Assembly: GCA_018065465.1 (NCBI GenBank)
Contig: JAGHTC010000015.1
Span: 1 to 34,872 of the forward strand
DNA from: Candidatus Ruminococcus equi
GTDB taxonomy: Bacteria; Bacillota; Clostridia; Oscillospirales; Acutalibacteraceae
Reading direction: 5' to 3'
DNA length: 34,872 nt
This document shows positions 1 to 8,987 of the stretch, piece by piece. The notes beneath the pieces were generated by a model. That model worked only from the letters and a program-made list of their open reading frames with translations, made no database searches and was not told the origin of the DNA. The number at the start of each line of letters is the position of its first letter. Positions within the stretch are counted from its first letter, which is position 1. Both the position numbers and the translations under genes were made by a program.

Positions 1-22
1 GTATAATATATAATGACAAAAT

Positions 23-40
23 TTAGGGCTGTTGCCCTAA
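23..40 (+). other. Small hairpin TTAGGGC-TGTT-GCCCTAA in the 5' leader of the carboxyltransferase operon
   Basis: Perfect 7-bp inverted repeat with 4-nt loop, upstream of the AGGAGG RBS at about 51-56. Confidence 0.35.
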
Positions 41-62
41 CGAATATATAGGAGGAAATGAA

Positions 63-1364
63 ATGGGATTAAATCCGAATTCACTCAAAAATACATCCGC
101 ATACAAAATCCTGAGTTCCTTTTTTGATGACGGTGTGTTTTCTGAAATTGATTCATTGCTTTCTTCAAAAGACGGCTACGCAGAAGCAATAACAGCCTTT
201 GGCACTGTTGACGGTGTACCTTGCTATGCTTTTGCACAGAACAGCGATGTTTCAAAAGGTGCTATGAGTAAGGCACAGTCAAAGAAGATAACAAGACTCT
301 ATGATATGGCAAAAACAACAGGCGCGCCTATTGTTGCTTTTTATGACAGTATTGGAGGCAATCTTTCCGACGGTTGCGATATCCTTTCATCATATGGTGA
401 AGTTTTGAAAAAATCTATCGAATTATCAGGTATAGTTCCGCAGATTTCTGTTGTACTCGGTACTTGCTTGGGAACTTCCGCATTAACTGCCGTATGCTCT
501 GACTTCTTGATTATGAAAAAGGACGCCACGCTTTCTGTCGACACTCTCGGCACCAATGCCGACGCTGAGTATAATTTCAAAAACGGCGTAGCAAATACAA
601 TTTGCGATTCCGATGAAGAATGTATAGAAAAGGCAAAGAAATTCTTATCCTACTTCCCGTCAAATAATCTTGAACAGTCACCGATATATTCCGATTTTTC
701 CGAAAGCACCGACGACGGCAAATGTATGGCGCATTTCCTTGCCGACGAAGATTCTACTTTCGGATTTAATAAAGGACTTAGCAAAGATGTAGGTACCGCA
801 TTCGGAAGAATAGGCGGAATGACAGTCGGTTTTGTTACCACAAAAGGCACCGACATAGACGAAAACGCTACTAAAAAGATAGTGAAAATGGTAAGTTTTT
901 GTGATGCTTTTTCAATCCCGATTGTAACTACATTAAACGCAAAGGCGTTTACTACTTTAGAATATGCAAAGAAAGTTGCCTGTGCGTATGCCGAGGCTAC
1001 AACAGCGAAAATTTCCGTAATATCGGGCGAAGCCTATGGCGCGGCATATATTGCTCTCTCGGGTGCTTGTGCAAACAGCGATATAGTTTTTGCACTTGAT
1101 AACGCAGTAGTTTCTCCGATATCACCGAAGGCTGCCGCCTATGTTTTAGACAACGAAAAACTTTCTGTTCCTGTTTCTGAACAAGAACAAATCGCTAATG
1201 ATTTTGTTTCATCAAAACTTAACGCCGAAAATGCCGCAGAGTTTGGCTTGATTGACGAAGTTGTTGAGAAATCACAGTTGAGAAATAAAGTTATTTCAGC
1301 ACTTAATATGCTTGTATCAAAGCGTGTTTCAACCTTACCGAAGAAACACAATACTATATACTAA
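63..1364 (+). CDS. Carboxyl transferase-domain protein (MmdA / transcarboxylase 12S-like, acyl-CoA carboxyltransferase subunit)
   Basis: 433-aa ORF with AGGAGG RBS; crotonase-like carboxyltransferase signatures (GAPIVAFYDSIGG, GTCLGTSALTAVCSDFLIM, SGEAYGAAYIALSG); followed by BCCP and OadA-like genes. Confidence 0.8.
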   Translation: MGLNPNSLKNTSAYKILSSFFDDGVFSEIDSLLSSKDGYAEAITAFGTVDGVPCYAFAQNSDVSKGAMSKAQSKKITRLYDMAKTTGAPIVAFYDSIGGNLSDGCDILSSYGEVLKKSIELSGIVPQISVVLGTCLGTSALTAVCSDFLIMKKDATLSVDTLGTNADAEYNFKNGVANTICDSDEECIEKAKKFLSYFPSNNLEQSPIYSDFSESTDDGKCMAHFLADEDSTFGFNKGLSKDVGTAFGRIGGMTVGFVTTKGTDIDENATKKIVKMVSFCDAFSIPIVTTLNAKAFTTLEYAKKVACAYAEATTAKISVISGEAYGAAYIALSGACANSDIVFALDNAVVSPISPKAAAYVLDNEKLSVPVSEQEQIANDFVSSKLNAENAAEFGLIDEVVEKSQLRNKVISALNMLVSKRVSTLPKKHNTIY

Positions 1365-1379
1365 TAAGGGGTATTTGTT

Positions 1380-1742
1380 ATGAAAAATTTGAAAATTACC
1401 GTAAACGGTGTTACTTATGATGTACAGGTCGAAGAAGTCGGCGAAACAACAGCAGTTGCATCTGCACCCGCTGTTTCAGCGCCCGCTGCAGCACCTGCAA
1501 AAGTTGAGAAAAAACCTGTTGCAACAGGTGGAACACCTGTAAACGCTCCTATGCCCGGTACTATCCTTTCTGTAAATGTCAGCGAAGGACAGAGTGTAAA
1601 GAAAGGCGATGTCCTCGTAGTATTAGAGGCCATGAAAATGGAAAACGAGATAAAAGCACCGCAGGATGCAACAGTTTCTTCCGTAGCAGTTCAAAAAGGC
1701 GAATCTGTTGATACAGGTGCAGTTATAGTAACATTATCATAA
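1380..1742 (+). CDS. Biotin carboxyl carrier protein (biotin/lipoyl attachment domain)
   Basis: 120 aa; Ala/Pro-rich linker then [36 protein letters not shown] with the biotinylation motif EAMKM. Confidence 0.95.
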   Translation: MKNLKITVNGVTYDVQVEEVGETTAVASAPAVSAPAAAPAKVEKKPVATGGTPVNAPMPGTILSVNVSEGQSVKKGDVLVVLEAMKMENEIKAPQDATVSSVAVQKGESVDTGAVIVTLS

Positions 1743-1754
1743 GAGGAAAATATT

Positions 1755-3155
1755 ATGACAAAACCGATAAAAATAACCGAAACCGCTTTGCGTGATGCAC
1801 ATCAGTCTTTGATTGCAACCCGAATGACAACCGATGAGATGTTGCCCATACTTGACGATTTAGACAAGATCGGCTTTTATTCTTTAGAGTGTTGGGGCGG
1901 TGCAACTTTCGACAGTTGCTTACGATTTCTTGACGAAGACCCGTGGGACAGACTTCGTACATTGAAAGACCATTGTAAAAATACAAAACTTCAAATGCTC
2001 TTTCGCGGACAGAATATGCTCGGCTATCGTCATTATGCCGACGATGTTGTTGAATATTTTGTTCAAAGAAGTGTAGCAAACGGTATTGATATCATCCGTA
2101 TTTTCGACGCACTCAACGATATCAAGAATTTACAAACGGCAATAAAAGCCGCAAAAAAAGAGGGAGCCCATGCACAGGTTGCAATAAGTTATACAACAGG
2201 CCCCGTCTTTACCGATGAATATTATGTTGAGTATGCAAAGCGTATTGCCGACGCAGGAGCAGATTCCATCTGTATCAAAGATATGGCGGCTCTTTTAACT
2301 CCATATCGTACCGAAAAACTTGTAAAAGCAATAAAATCCGAGATTGACCTACCCTTGCAGCTTCATACCCATTACACATCAGGTCTTGCTTCAATGTGCC
2401 TTATCAAAGGTGTCGAAGCAGGAGTAGATATGATAGATACTGCAATTTCTCCGTTGGCACTGGGAACATCTCACGCACCGACAGAAAGTATGGTTGCCGC
2501 ATTTATGGGTACACCGTATGATACAGGTCTCGACTTGCAGGCGTTAAGCAGGATAAGAGAATACTTTATGACATTAAGAGAAAAGTATATCAAGAGCGGA
2601 CTTTTAGACCCGAAAATGCTTGCAACAAATGCAAATGCACTTATCTATCAAGTCCCCGGCGGTATGCTTTCTAACCTCTTGTCACAGTTAAAACAAGCGG
2701 GCAAAGAGGATAAACTCGACGAAGTTTTGCAGGAAGTACCGAGAGTAAGAAAAGACTCAGGTTATCCACCTCTTGTAACTCCGACTTCACAGATAGTAGG
2801 CACACAGGCTGTGTTTAATGTTATCACAGGTGAACGCTACAAGATGTGTACTAAAGAGTTCAAAGACTTGGTAGCAGGAAAATACGGAACAACTCCGATG
2901 CCGATTGACAAAGAATTTCAAAAGAAAATCATCGGCGATATTGAGCCTGTTTCTTGCCGTCCTGCCGATTTGTTAAAGCCCGAACTCGATACTCTGCGTG
3001 CAGAAATTCCGCAGTGGATAGATAGGGAAGAAGATGTCTTATCCTATGCCCAGTTCCAAAAGGTAGCCCTCGACTTCTTTGAAAGAAGAAGAAACAAACG
3101 AGTAGGCATCAATTCCGATAAGGTTGATTTCAAAAATCAAATACACCCCGTATAA
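1755..3155 (+). CDS. Oxaloacetate decarboxylase alpha / pyruvate carboxylase subunit B / transcarboxylase 5S-like protein
   Basis: 466 aa; ITETALRDAHQSLIATRMTTDEM, LECWGGATFD, LQLHTHYTSG motifs. Confidence 0.9.
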   Translation: MTKPIKITETALRDAHQSLIATRMTTDEMLPILDDLDKIGFYSLECWGGATFDSCLRFLDEDPWDRLRTLKDHCKNTKLQMLFRGQNMLGYRHYADDVVEYFVQRSVANGIDIIRIFDALNDIKNLQTAIKAAKKEGAHAQVAISYTTGPVFTDEYYVEYAKRIADAGADSICIKDMAALLTPYRTEKLVKAIKSEIDLPLQLHTHYTSGLASMCLIKGVEAGVDMIDTAISPLALGTSHAPTESMVAAFMGTPYDTGLDLQALSRIREYFMTLREKYIKSGLLDPKMLATNANALIYQVPGGMLSNLLSQLKQAGKEDKLDEVLQEVPRVRKDSGYPPLVTPTSQIVGTQAVFNVITGERYKMCTKEFKDLVAGKYGTTPMPIDKEFQKKIIGDIEPVSCRPADLLKPELDTLRAEIPQWIDREEDVLSYAQFQKVALDFFERRRNKRVGINSDKVDFKNQIHPV

Positions 3156-3280
3156 AAATCAATATACTTTTTAGCCTCCTCTTGTCAGGGCATGTCAATC
3201 TGAATGGATTGACAGAGGGGTAGTAAATAATAAATCAACAAACATTTTAACTTAAAACTAAATACTAAAAACTATATACT

Positions 3281-3321
3281 AACAATAAATATCCTCCCGC
3301 TTTGGGAGGATATTTATTGTT
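3281..3321. terminator. Bidirectional terminator between convergent oadA-like and tmcAL genes
   Basis: Perfect 18-bp inverted repeat AACAATAAATATCCTCCC-GCTTT-GGGAGGATATTTATTGTT; overlaps the tmcAL stop codon. Confidence 0.85.
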
Positions 3322-4465
3322 TTATAATTCCGTTTTCAAAATCATTTTTGCACAGCGAAGATTTTTCACAACACATAGAAAAAAGATGGCTTGCGAGCAT
3401 CTCTGTATCAAAGATTTTTTTCGCCGGTTTTTCAAGTGTTTTGTACCCTGACGACACAGTAGTTATTATCGGAAGTTCTGTTGAAAATTTCAACAAACTT
3501 GAAGAGTCTTCTCTGAATCCGAGAACGCGAATATAGGGCAGGGGAGTATTTGCCATTTCTTTTGTTATTCTTAGAAAGGCACACATAATTATTCTTCTTA
3601 TTCGAGCAAGCGTGTACCTCTTTGTTTTGATTGATTGCAAAATCGCATTGAGAGAATTGTAGTCCAAAACAGCATTGTAAATCCGATTTTCAAGTCCCTC
3701 GTTAACATCCGGCAAATTCGCCATAACTTCTTTGCTCATTGTTTTCAGCCGATAAACAACAGCACTTTCAATTCTGTAGATGTTCGCGGGATTAGTAAAT
3801 GTATTCGGCACAAATTCAGAGAAATCTTCAAAATCATCAATAAGTTTTCTGATATAACTTCCGCTTGCAATATCGCCTACTGTGTTTTCACTGTCGTGAG
3901 TTGCCCCGGTTCTTTCAATCCCGATAGGCGTGATATCGTATTTCTCACAAGCCTTTATATATTCAAGCGCAAGGGCGTTGTTTCCGCTATTCAGAATTTC
4001 TGCCATATCGTTGTCGTATAATTCCAAAATAGAATTATATAATGCTCTGGGATAATAGTCACCGTCTTTCATATATGAAGAAATTTTCTCTTGTGTTTTC
4101 TCACTTCTTATAGCATTTGAAAGTTCAATAAGTGATTTTGTATCTGTGTTTTCAATGCCGAAGCACAGCATATCGCAACCCGTTTCTTTTGCGATTTTTA
4201 CACCGTTTTCTGCAAATCCTTCTGCATTCGAGAGAACATAGGGAACAGGCAGTTCAATAACAACATCTGCACCGTTTTGGAGTGCTGCAGTTGTGCGCTG
4301 ATATTTGTCAAAAACGGCAACATCTCCGCGCTGAACAAAACTTCCGCTCATAATACAAATAGTTTTGTCCGCATAGTTTGATTTAATATTCTCCAAAAGA
4401 AATTTATGTCCGTTGTGAAAAGGATTAAATTCACAAATTACGCCTGCTTTATTAATGTTACTCAC
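3314..4465 (-). CDS. tmcAL: tRNA(Met) cytidine acetate ligase (TmcAL / YlbM family)
   Basis: 383 aa; GVICEFNPFHNGHKFLLE nucleotidyltransferase motif, MSGSFVQRGDVAVFDKYQRT, GADVVIELP. Confidence 0.9.
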   Translation of the reverse strand: MSNINKAGVICEFNPFHNGHKFLLENIKSNYADKTICIMSGSFVQRGDVAVFDKYQRTTAALQNGADVVIELPVPYVLSNAEGFAENGVKIAKETGCDMLCFGIENTDTKSLIELSNAIRSEKTQEKISSYMKDGDYYPRALYNSILELYDNDMAEILNSGNNALALEYIKACEKYDITPIGIERTGATHDSENTVGDIASGSYIRKLIDDFEDFSEFVPNTFTNPANIYRIESAVVYRLKTMSKEVMANLPDVNEGLENRIYNAVLDYNSLNAILQSIKTKRYTLARIRRIIMCAFLRITKEMANTPLPYIRVLGFREDSSSLLKFSTELPIITTVSSGYKTLEKPAKKIFDTEMLASHLFSMCCEKSSLCKNDFENGIIKQ

Positions 4466-4482
4466 CTCTTATGCAAAAAGAC

Positions 4483-4511
4483 TTGAAAAACAAGACAAAT
4501 TGTTGTAAGAT
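4483..4511 (+). promoter_or_regulatory. Candidate sigma-A promoter for ackA (TTGAAA-17-TAAGAT)
   Basis: -35-like TTGAAA at 4483-4488, 17-nt spacer, -10-like TAAGAT at 4506-4511; ATG at 4559. Confidence 0.45.
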
Positions 4512-4558
4512 TATTATAAGTGAAAATTTGCATTTTTTCAACAATAGGAGGAAATTTT

Positions 4559-5767
4559 ATGAAAATTCTTGTTATCAATGCAGGCAGTTCATCTTTGAAA
4601 TATCAGCTTATCGATATGGATACAGAGAAGATGATTGCCAAAGGAAACTGTGAGCGTATCGGTACAGACGGCTCTTTCATCGGTCACAAAACTGCCGACG
4701 GCAGAGAGTTTAAAAAGGAAATCCCGATGCCCGACCACGCAAAGGCATTCAAGGCTGTATCTGACGCACTTTTGAGTGAAGAATACGGCGTTATCAAAAA
4801 TCTTGACGAAGTTTCTGCTATCGGTCACAGAGTAGTCCAGGGCGGTGCTTTGTTCTCAGACCCAGAACTCGTAACTGACGAAGTTATCAAAGGTATCGAA
4901 AGCCTTATTCCGCTTGCACCGCTTCATAACAAAGGCCATGTTCAGGCAATAAGAGGCTGTAAAGAAGTTTTCGGCGACGATGTTCCCGAGGTAGTTGTTT
5001 TTGATACTGCTTTCCATTCAACAATGCCCCAAAAAGCATATATGTACGCAGTACCTTATGAATATTATGAAAAATATGCTGTTCGTCGTTACGGAGCACA
5101 CGGTACATCACATCGCTATGTAGCAGGCGAAATGGCAAAACTTATGGGCAAAGATTTGAAAGACCTCAAGCTCATCACCTGCCATATCGGTAACGGTTCT
5201 TCTATCACCGCTATCAAAAACGGCAAAGTTATTGACACATCTATGGGACTTACTCCTCTTGACGGTATCATGATGGGAACACGCTCTGGTTGTCTTGACC
5301 CGTCTGTTGTTACCTTTATTGCTGAAAAAGAGGGACTTTCACCTGAAGAGATGAATGAACTTCTTAACAAAAAATCAGGTATTCTCGGTATTTCCGGAAT
5401 TTCTTCCGATGACCGCGATATCTCACAGGCAGAAATCGACGGTGACGAGCGTGCTCACCTTACACACGAAATGCTTTATTATCAAATAGCAAAGTATATC
5501 GGTGCTTACTGGGTAGCACTCGGCGGATGCGACGGTATCGTATTTACAGCAGGTTTGGGCGAAAATCAGCCTCAACTTCGTGAAAAAGTTTGTGATTATC
5601 TCGAATTCTTGGGTATCAAGATTGATAAAGAATTCAACGCAAAGGCTTGGCACGGAATTACAGGCAGACTTTCAACAAAAGATAGTTCAATCCCCGTAGA
5701 ACTTATCGCAACCAACGAGGAACTTGCTATCGCAAGAGATACAAAGTCAGTTGTAGAAAAACTCTAA
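4559..5767 (+). CDS. ackA: Acetate kinase
   Basis: MKILVINAGSSSLKYQL start with AGGAGG RBS; GAHGTSHRYV, HIGNGSSITAIKNGKVIDTSMGLTPLDGIMMGTRSG. The ORF track start at 4520 is upstream of the likely start. Confidence 0.97.
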   Translation: MKILVINAGSSSLKYQLIDMDTEKMIAKGNCERIGTDGSFIGHKTADGREFKKEIPMPDHAKAFKAVSDALLSEEYGVIKNLDEVSAIGHRVVQGGALFSDPELVTDEVIKGIESLIPLAPLHNKGHVQAIRGCKEVFGDDVPEVVVFDTAFHSTMPQKAYMYAVPYEYYEKYAVRRYGAHGTSHRYVAGEMAKLMGKDLKDLKLITCHIGNGSSITAIKNGKVIDTSMGLTPLDGIMMGTRSGCLDPSVVTFIAEKEGLSPEEMNELLNKKSGILGISGISSDDRDISQAEIDGDERAHLTHEMLYYQIAKYIGAYWVALGGCDGIVFTAGLGENQPQLREKVCDYLEFLGIKIDKEFNAKAWHGITGRLSTKDSSIPVELIATNEELAIARDTKSVVEKL

Positions 5768-5780
5768 TAAAAACAAATGA

Positions 5781-5805
5781 GCCTCCGAAATTCGGAGGCT
5801 TTTTT
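5781..5805 (+). terminator. Rho-independent terminator after ackA
   Basis: GCCTCCGAA-A-TTCGGAGGC followed by a T-run. Confidence 0.85.
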
Positions 5806-5813
5806 ATTTGTAT

Positions 5814-6041
5814 TTATGTGGGTGAAGATTCCAAGTCAGAGTCGCCTGCTTCGGTGTTATCTCTGAACAAAAGTGAAATGCACCAAAGTGCGGCAAGACC
5901 TACGATAACATAGATGATTCGGCTGATAACTCCTGTTTGACCGCCGCAAATCCATGCAACAATGTCAAATTGAAAAAGTCCGATAGAACCCCAGTTGATA
6001 CCGCCGATAACGAGTAATGTCAATGCAATTTTGTCGAGCAT
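5814..6041 (-). CDS. DUF378-like small membrane protein
   Basis: MLDKIALTLLVIGGINWGSIGLFQFDIVAWICGG... matches the remembered DUF378 pattern; start at 6041 has an AGGAGG-type RBS, so the longer ORF to 6164 is probably over-extended. Confidence 0.75.
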   Translation of the reverse strand: MLDKIALTLLVIGGINWGSIGLFQFDIVAWICGGQTGVISRIIYVIVGLAALWCISLLFRDNTEAGDSDLESSPT

Positions 6042-6102
6042 ACTAATAACCTCCTTCAAATTTGTAGGTATTAGTAGTGTTCTCAAAAAACTTTCGTATA
6101 TA

Positions 6103-6486
6103 CTACATAAAGATGGTAAAAATCGCAAAAACAGTTGCAAGTATTCCGAGAATAAAGAGAACAAGCGATACTATTCTGCAAAATTTAATTGATTTTTCAA
6201 GTTTTCTTTTGTGTATCATAATTTCGGGAGGGAAGGGAAAAAGAAAGTACAAAACCGAAAGTACAAGCAACGATACGGCAATAAGAAATGCTCCGAATGT
6301 CGGTAAAAAAGAATAAGCAAAAATTCCTATTCCGATAGATAAAACGAAAATACCGTTGAAAATCGAAAAAACTTTTGAATATTTATCCCGTAAATCATAA
6401 AAGTCAATCGTTTTTTTCTGACATTCGTCACAACAGTACATTTCGTGATAAGATATTTCTTTTGCACAGTAATCACATTGTTTCAT
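6103..6486 (-). CDS. Putative membrane protein with N-terminal zinc-ribbon-like Cys pairs
   Basis: MKQCDYCAKEISYHEMYCCDECQKK, CxxC...CCxxC pattern, then hydrophobic helices. Confidence 0.6.
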   Translation of the reverse strand: MKQCDYCAKEISYHEMYCCDECQKKTIDFYDLRDKYSKVFSIFNGIFVLSIGIGIFAYSFLPTFGAFLIAVSLLVLSVLYFLFPFPPEIMIHKRKLEKSIKFCRIVSLVLFILGILATVFAIFTIFM

Positions 6487-6603
6487 AAAATCACCGTAAT
6501 TATGCTACCATAATTTGAGATTTTTTTCAAGTAAAACGAACTTTTCATTTTGCAGTTAGTGAATATTACTATTTTATTAGAAAATATTTGTAGAAAAAGT
6601 GAA

Positions 6604-6632
6604 TTGAAAATTATGCAAATTTTGTTTATAAT
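6604..6632 (+). promoter_or_regulatory. Candidate sigma-A promoter of the amylase gene (TTGAAA-17-TATAAT)
   Basis: TTGAAA at 6604-6609, 17-nt spacer, TATAAT at 6627-6632; start codon at 6685. Confidence 0.65.
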
Positions 6633-6684
6633 GTAATTGAGATAGTGGATGACTATGTATATTAAATCTTTAGGAGGATTCGCT

Positions 6685-8937
6685 ATGAAATTAAAAAGAA
6701 CGCTCAGCATAATTTTATGCACAGTGATGCTTATTACTTGCACAGTAGTAGCAGGAACAAATTTCGTTTCCGCTGCCGATACCGAGCAAGCAGTAACATC
6801 AGCAACAGACAAAAGTTATTCAGGTATGCAAGAGTCATTAAAGACTAATTCAGGTCTTGCACCGACTGTAAACGACGGTATGATTTTGCAGGCTTGGAAC
6901 TGGTCTTTCAAGAACATCGAGGCAAAACTTGAAAAAATTGCCGCACAAGGCTTTACTACAGTTCAGGTTTCACCTCCCAACGAAGTAAAAGAAGGCACAA
7001 AGAATATCCATTACTTGGAGCCGAAAGGAGTTAATAACGGTTGGTGGATGTACTATCAGCCCGCAGGTTTCCAGTTGAATGAAAGTTCAGATAACGCCCT
7101 CGGTACTAAATCCGAATTCGAAAGTATGTGTAAAAAAGCACATTCTCTCGGCGTAAAGGTCATCGTTGATACAGTTATCAACCATATGGGTACTTGTGAT
7201 AATGAAGATTCAATTACTTCTACAAATCCTTTGGACCACCTTACCCCGAAGGCAAAGACTTTTGAGCCCGAAATAGTAAACAACAAGGCTTTCCATACTC
7301 CGTGGCAAAACTGTACATACGACGAAGACCCCAACAGATTTAACCAGTATCAAAGTACTCTTTCTATGACAAGACATTGTACTTCCCGTCTTCCTGACCT
7401 TGATACATCTTCAACCGTTGTACAGACCGCTATCTATGACTATATGACAGAAATCATCAAGTCCGGTGCCGACGGCTTCCGTTTCGATGCTGCAAAGCAC
7501 ATCGAAACTCCCGACGATTGCTCACCGTTTGCATCACAATTTTGGGTAAATACTCTCCAAAAAGTAAGACAGAATAATCCTGATGTTGAGTGTTTCGCAT
7601 ACGGCGAAATCCTTAACACCTGCGGTGTAGGAAGAAAATTCCAGTCATACACCAAGTTTATGGATGTTACCGACTCAAGCGGTATTTGGTCAATTTCCGA
7701 TGCTGTAAGAGGTAAAGGCGGAAACCCCGTTCCTTTCTATCCGAGTGATAACTTCACAAAAGAAAACTGTATCCTTTGGGACGAATCTCACGATACATAC
7801 ACAGACGGCTCTACTACCGGTTACACAGTTGACCAGCGTAACAAGATTTGGGCGTTGTCAGCAGGTCGTGCCGATATCACAGGCGTATATCTTGCTCGTC
7901 CGAGTGATGCAACAAATACAAACGCTTGTTATACAACCTTGCTCGGTGAAGCAAAAGACGCTTCCTGGTCAAACAGTACTACAAAAGCAATCAACCAGTT
8001 TAGCAACTACTTTGTAGGTGACGGCGAATATTGTAACAACGACGGCAACCGTGCTTGGATCGAGCGTGGAGATGCAGGTTGTATGATAGTAAACCTCAAA
8101 GGTACTTCTGCAACTGTAAGCCTTAAAAACCACAACCTTAAAACAGGTTCATACAAAGACGCAATTTCGGGAAATACATTTACCGTAAGTAATGGTTATA
8201 TTAAAGGTTCTGTCGGTTCTACTGGCATCGCTGCAATTTATTTTGACGGCGGAGATGTTCCGACTGACACAACAGGAGTCACTCCTCCGCTAGATGAAGG
8301 AACAATAATCTTCTCTAACTCTCGCAGATGGGAAGGCACTATCAATTACTACTGCTGGAATGACGACGGAGCAAAGGCAGAGTGGCCCGGCGAAGCAATG
8401 GATTATTACCAGGTTAACGAATACGGCGAAGTTCAGTACATCGCTACTATTCCCGAAGGATATACATATTTCATTATCAATAACGGAAGCTCACAGACTG
8501 TAGATATTCCGTTTACGGGTTCTATCGGAGTTTATCCTTTGGAAACAACAGACGCAAGCGGTCACTATGAAGTCGGAACTTGGGAGATTGTAGTACCTAC
8601 TACTGAGCCACAACCGACATATACCGAACCCATTCCTACCGAAACAGTAACAACACCTACAGAAACATCTACCGAACCTTTGGAAGATACATACATTGTC
8701 GGTGTTGTTTATCCCGGCGGCGATGATGTTGCCATCTACGACGCAACATTTATCCAAAAGAAACTCGCTAACATCATTGAATTTGACGCAGACCAAATGC
8801 GTGGCGGCGATGTAGACGAGAATGAACATGTCGAAATCGTAGATGCAACAATTATTCAGCGTTATCTTGCAAAATACGATACAGGAACGCGTTGCGGACA
8901 ACGAGTACCGATTAGCTCATATCCTTTGAAAAAATAA
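6685..8937 (+). CDS. Secreted alpha-amylase: GH13 catalytic domain, CBM26-like starch-binding domain, Thr/Pro linker, C-terminal dockerin
   Basis: Signal peptide MKLKRTLSIILCTVMLITC; GH13 motifs VIVDTVINHMG, GFRFDAAKH, YGEIL, ESHD; CBM26-like YYCWNDDGAKAEWPGEAM (about 8299-8591); PTETVTTPTETSTEP linker; dockerin with DATFIQKKLAN and GGDVDENEHVEIVDATIIQRYLAK (about 8701-8886). RBS AGGAGG upstream of 6685. Confidence 0.93.
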   Translation: MKLKRTLSIILCTVMLITCTVVAGTNFVSAADTEQAVTSATDKSYSGMQESLKTNSGLAPTVNDGMILQAWNWSFKNIEAKLEKIAAQGFTTVQVSPPNEVKEGTKNIHYLEPKGVNNGWWMYYQPAGFQLNESSDNALGTKSEFESMCKKAHSLGVKVIVDTVINHMGTCDNEDSITSTNPLDHLTPKAKTFEPEIVNNKAFHTPWQNCTYDEDPNRFNQYQSTLSMTRHCTSRLPDLDTSSTVVQTAIYDYMTEIIKSGADGFRFDAAKHIETPDDCSPFASQFWVNTLQKVRQNNPDVECFAYGEILNTCGVGRKFQSYTKFMDVTDSSGIWSISDAVRGKGGNPVPFYPSDNFTKENCILWDESHDTYTDGSTTGYTVDQRNKIWALSAGRADITGVYLARPSDATNTNACYTTLLGEAKDASWSNSTTKAINQFSNYFVGDGEYCNNDGNRAWIERGDAGCMIVNLKGTSATVSLKNHNLKTGSYKDAISGNTFTVSNGYIKGSVGSTGIAAIYFDGGDVPTDTTGVTPPLDEGTIIFSNSRRWEGTINYYCWNDDGAKAEWPGEAMDYYQVNEYGEVQYIATIPEGYTYFIINNGSSQTVDIPFTGSIGVYPLETTDASGHYEVGTWEIVVPTTEPQPTYTEPIPTETVTTPTETSTEPLEDTYIVGVVYPGGDDVAIYDATFIQKKLANIIEFDADQMRGGDVDENEHVEIVDATIIQRYLAKYDTGTRCGQRVPISSYPLKK

Positions 8938-8947
8938 TCATAATCAG

Positions 8948-8975
8948 GCGGTCAGATTTCTGACCGCTTCGTTTT
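8948..8975 (+). terminator. Candidate terminator after the amylase gene
   Basis: GCGGTCAG-ATTT-CTGACCGC hairpin followed by TTCGTTTTT. Confidence 0.7.
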
Positions 8976-8987
8976 TGAGGTGATACT

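Noticed and set aside
1430-1520. GCACCCGC/GCGCCCGC-type repeats in the BCCP gene
   Set aside because: Ordinary Ala/Pro-rich biotin-carrier linker coding sequence, not a repeat element.
1753-2079. Minus-strand 108-aa ORF inside the oadA-like gene
   Set aside because: Fully antisense to a strongly supported CDS, with no recognisable domain.
4471-4653. 60-aa plus-strand ORF overlapping the ackA start
   Set aside because: Out of frame with ackA and covers its promoter and RBS; no support.
8491-8901. Cys-rich minus-strand ORF opposite the amylase C-terminus
   Set aside because: Antisense to the CBM/linker/dockerin coding region; composition explained by the opposite strand.
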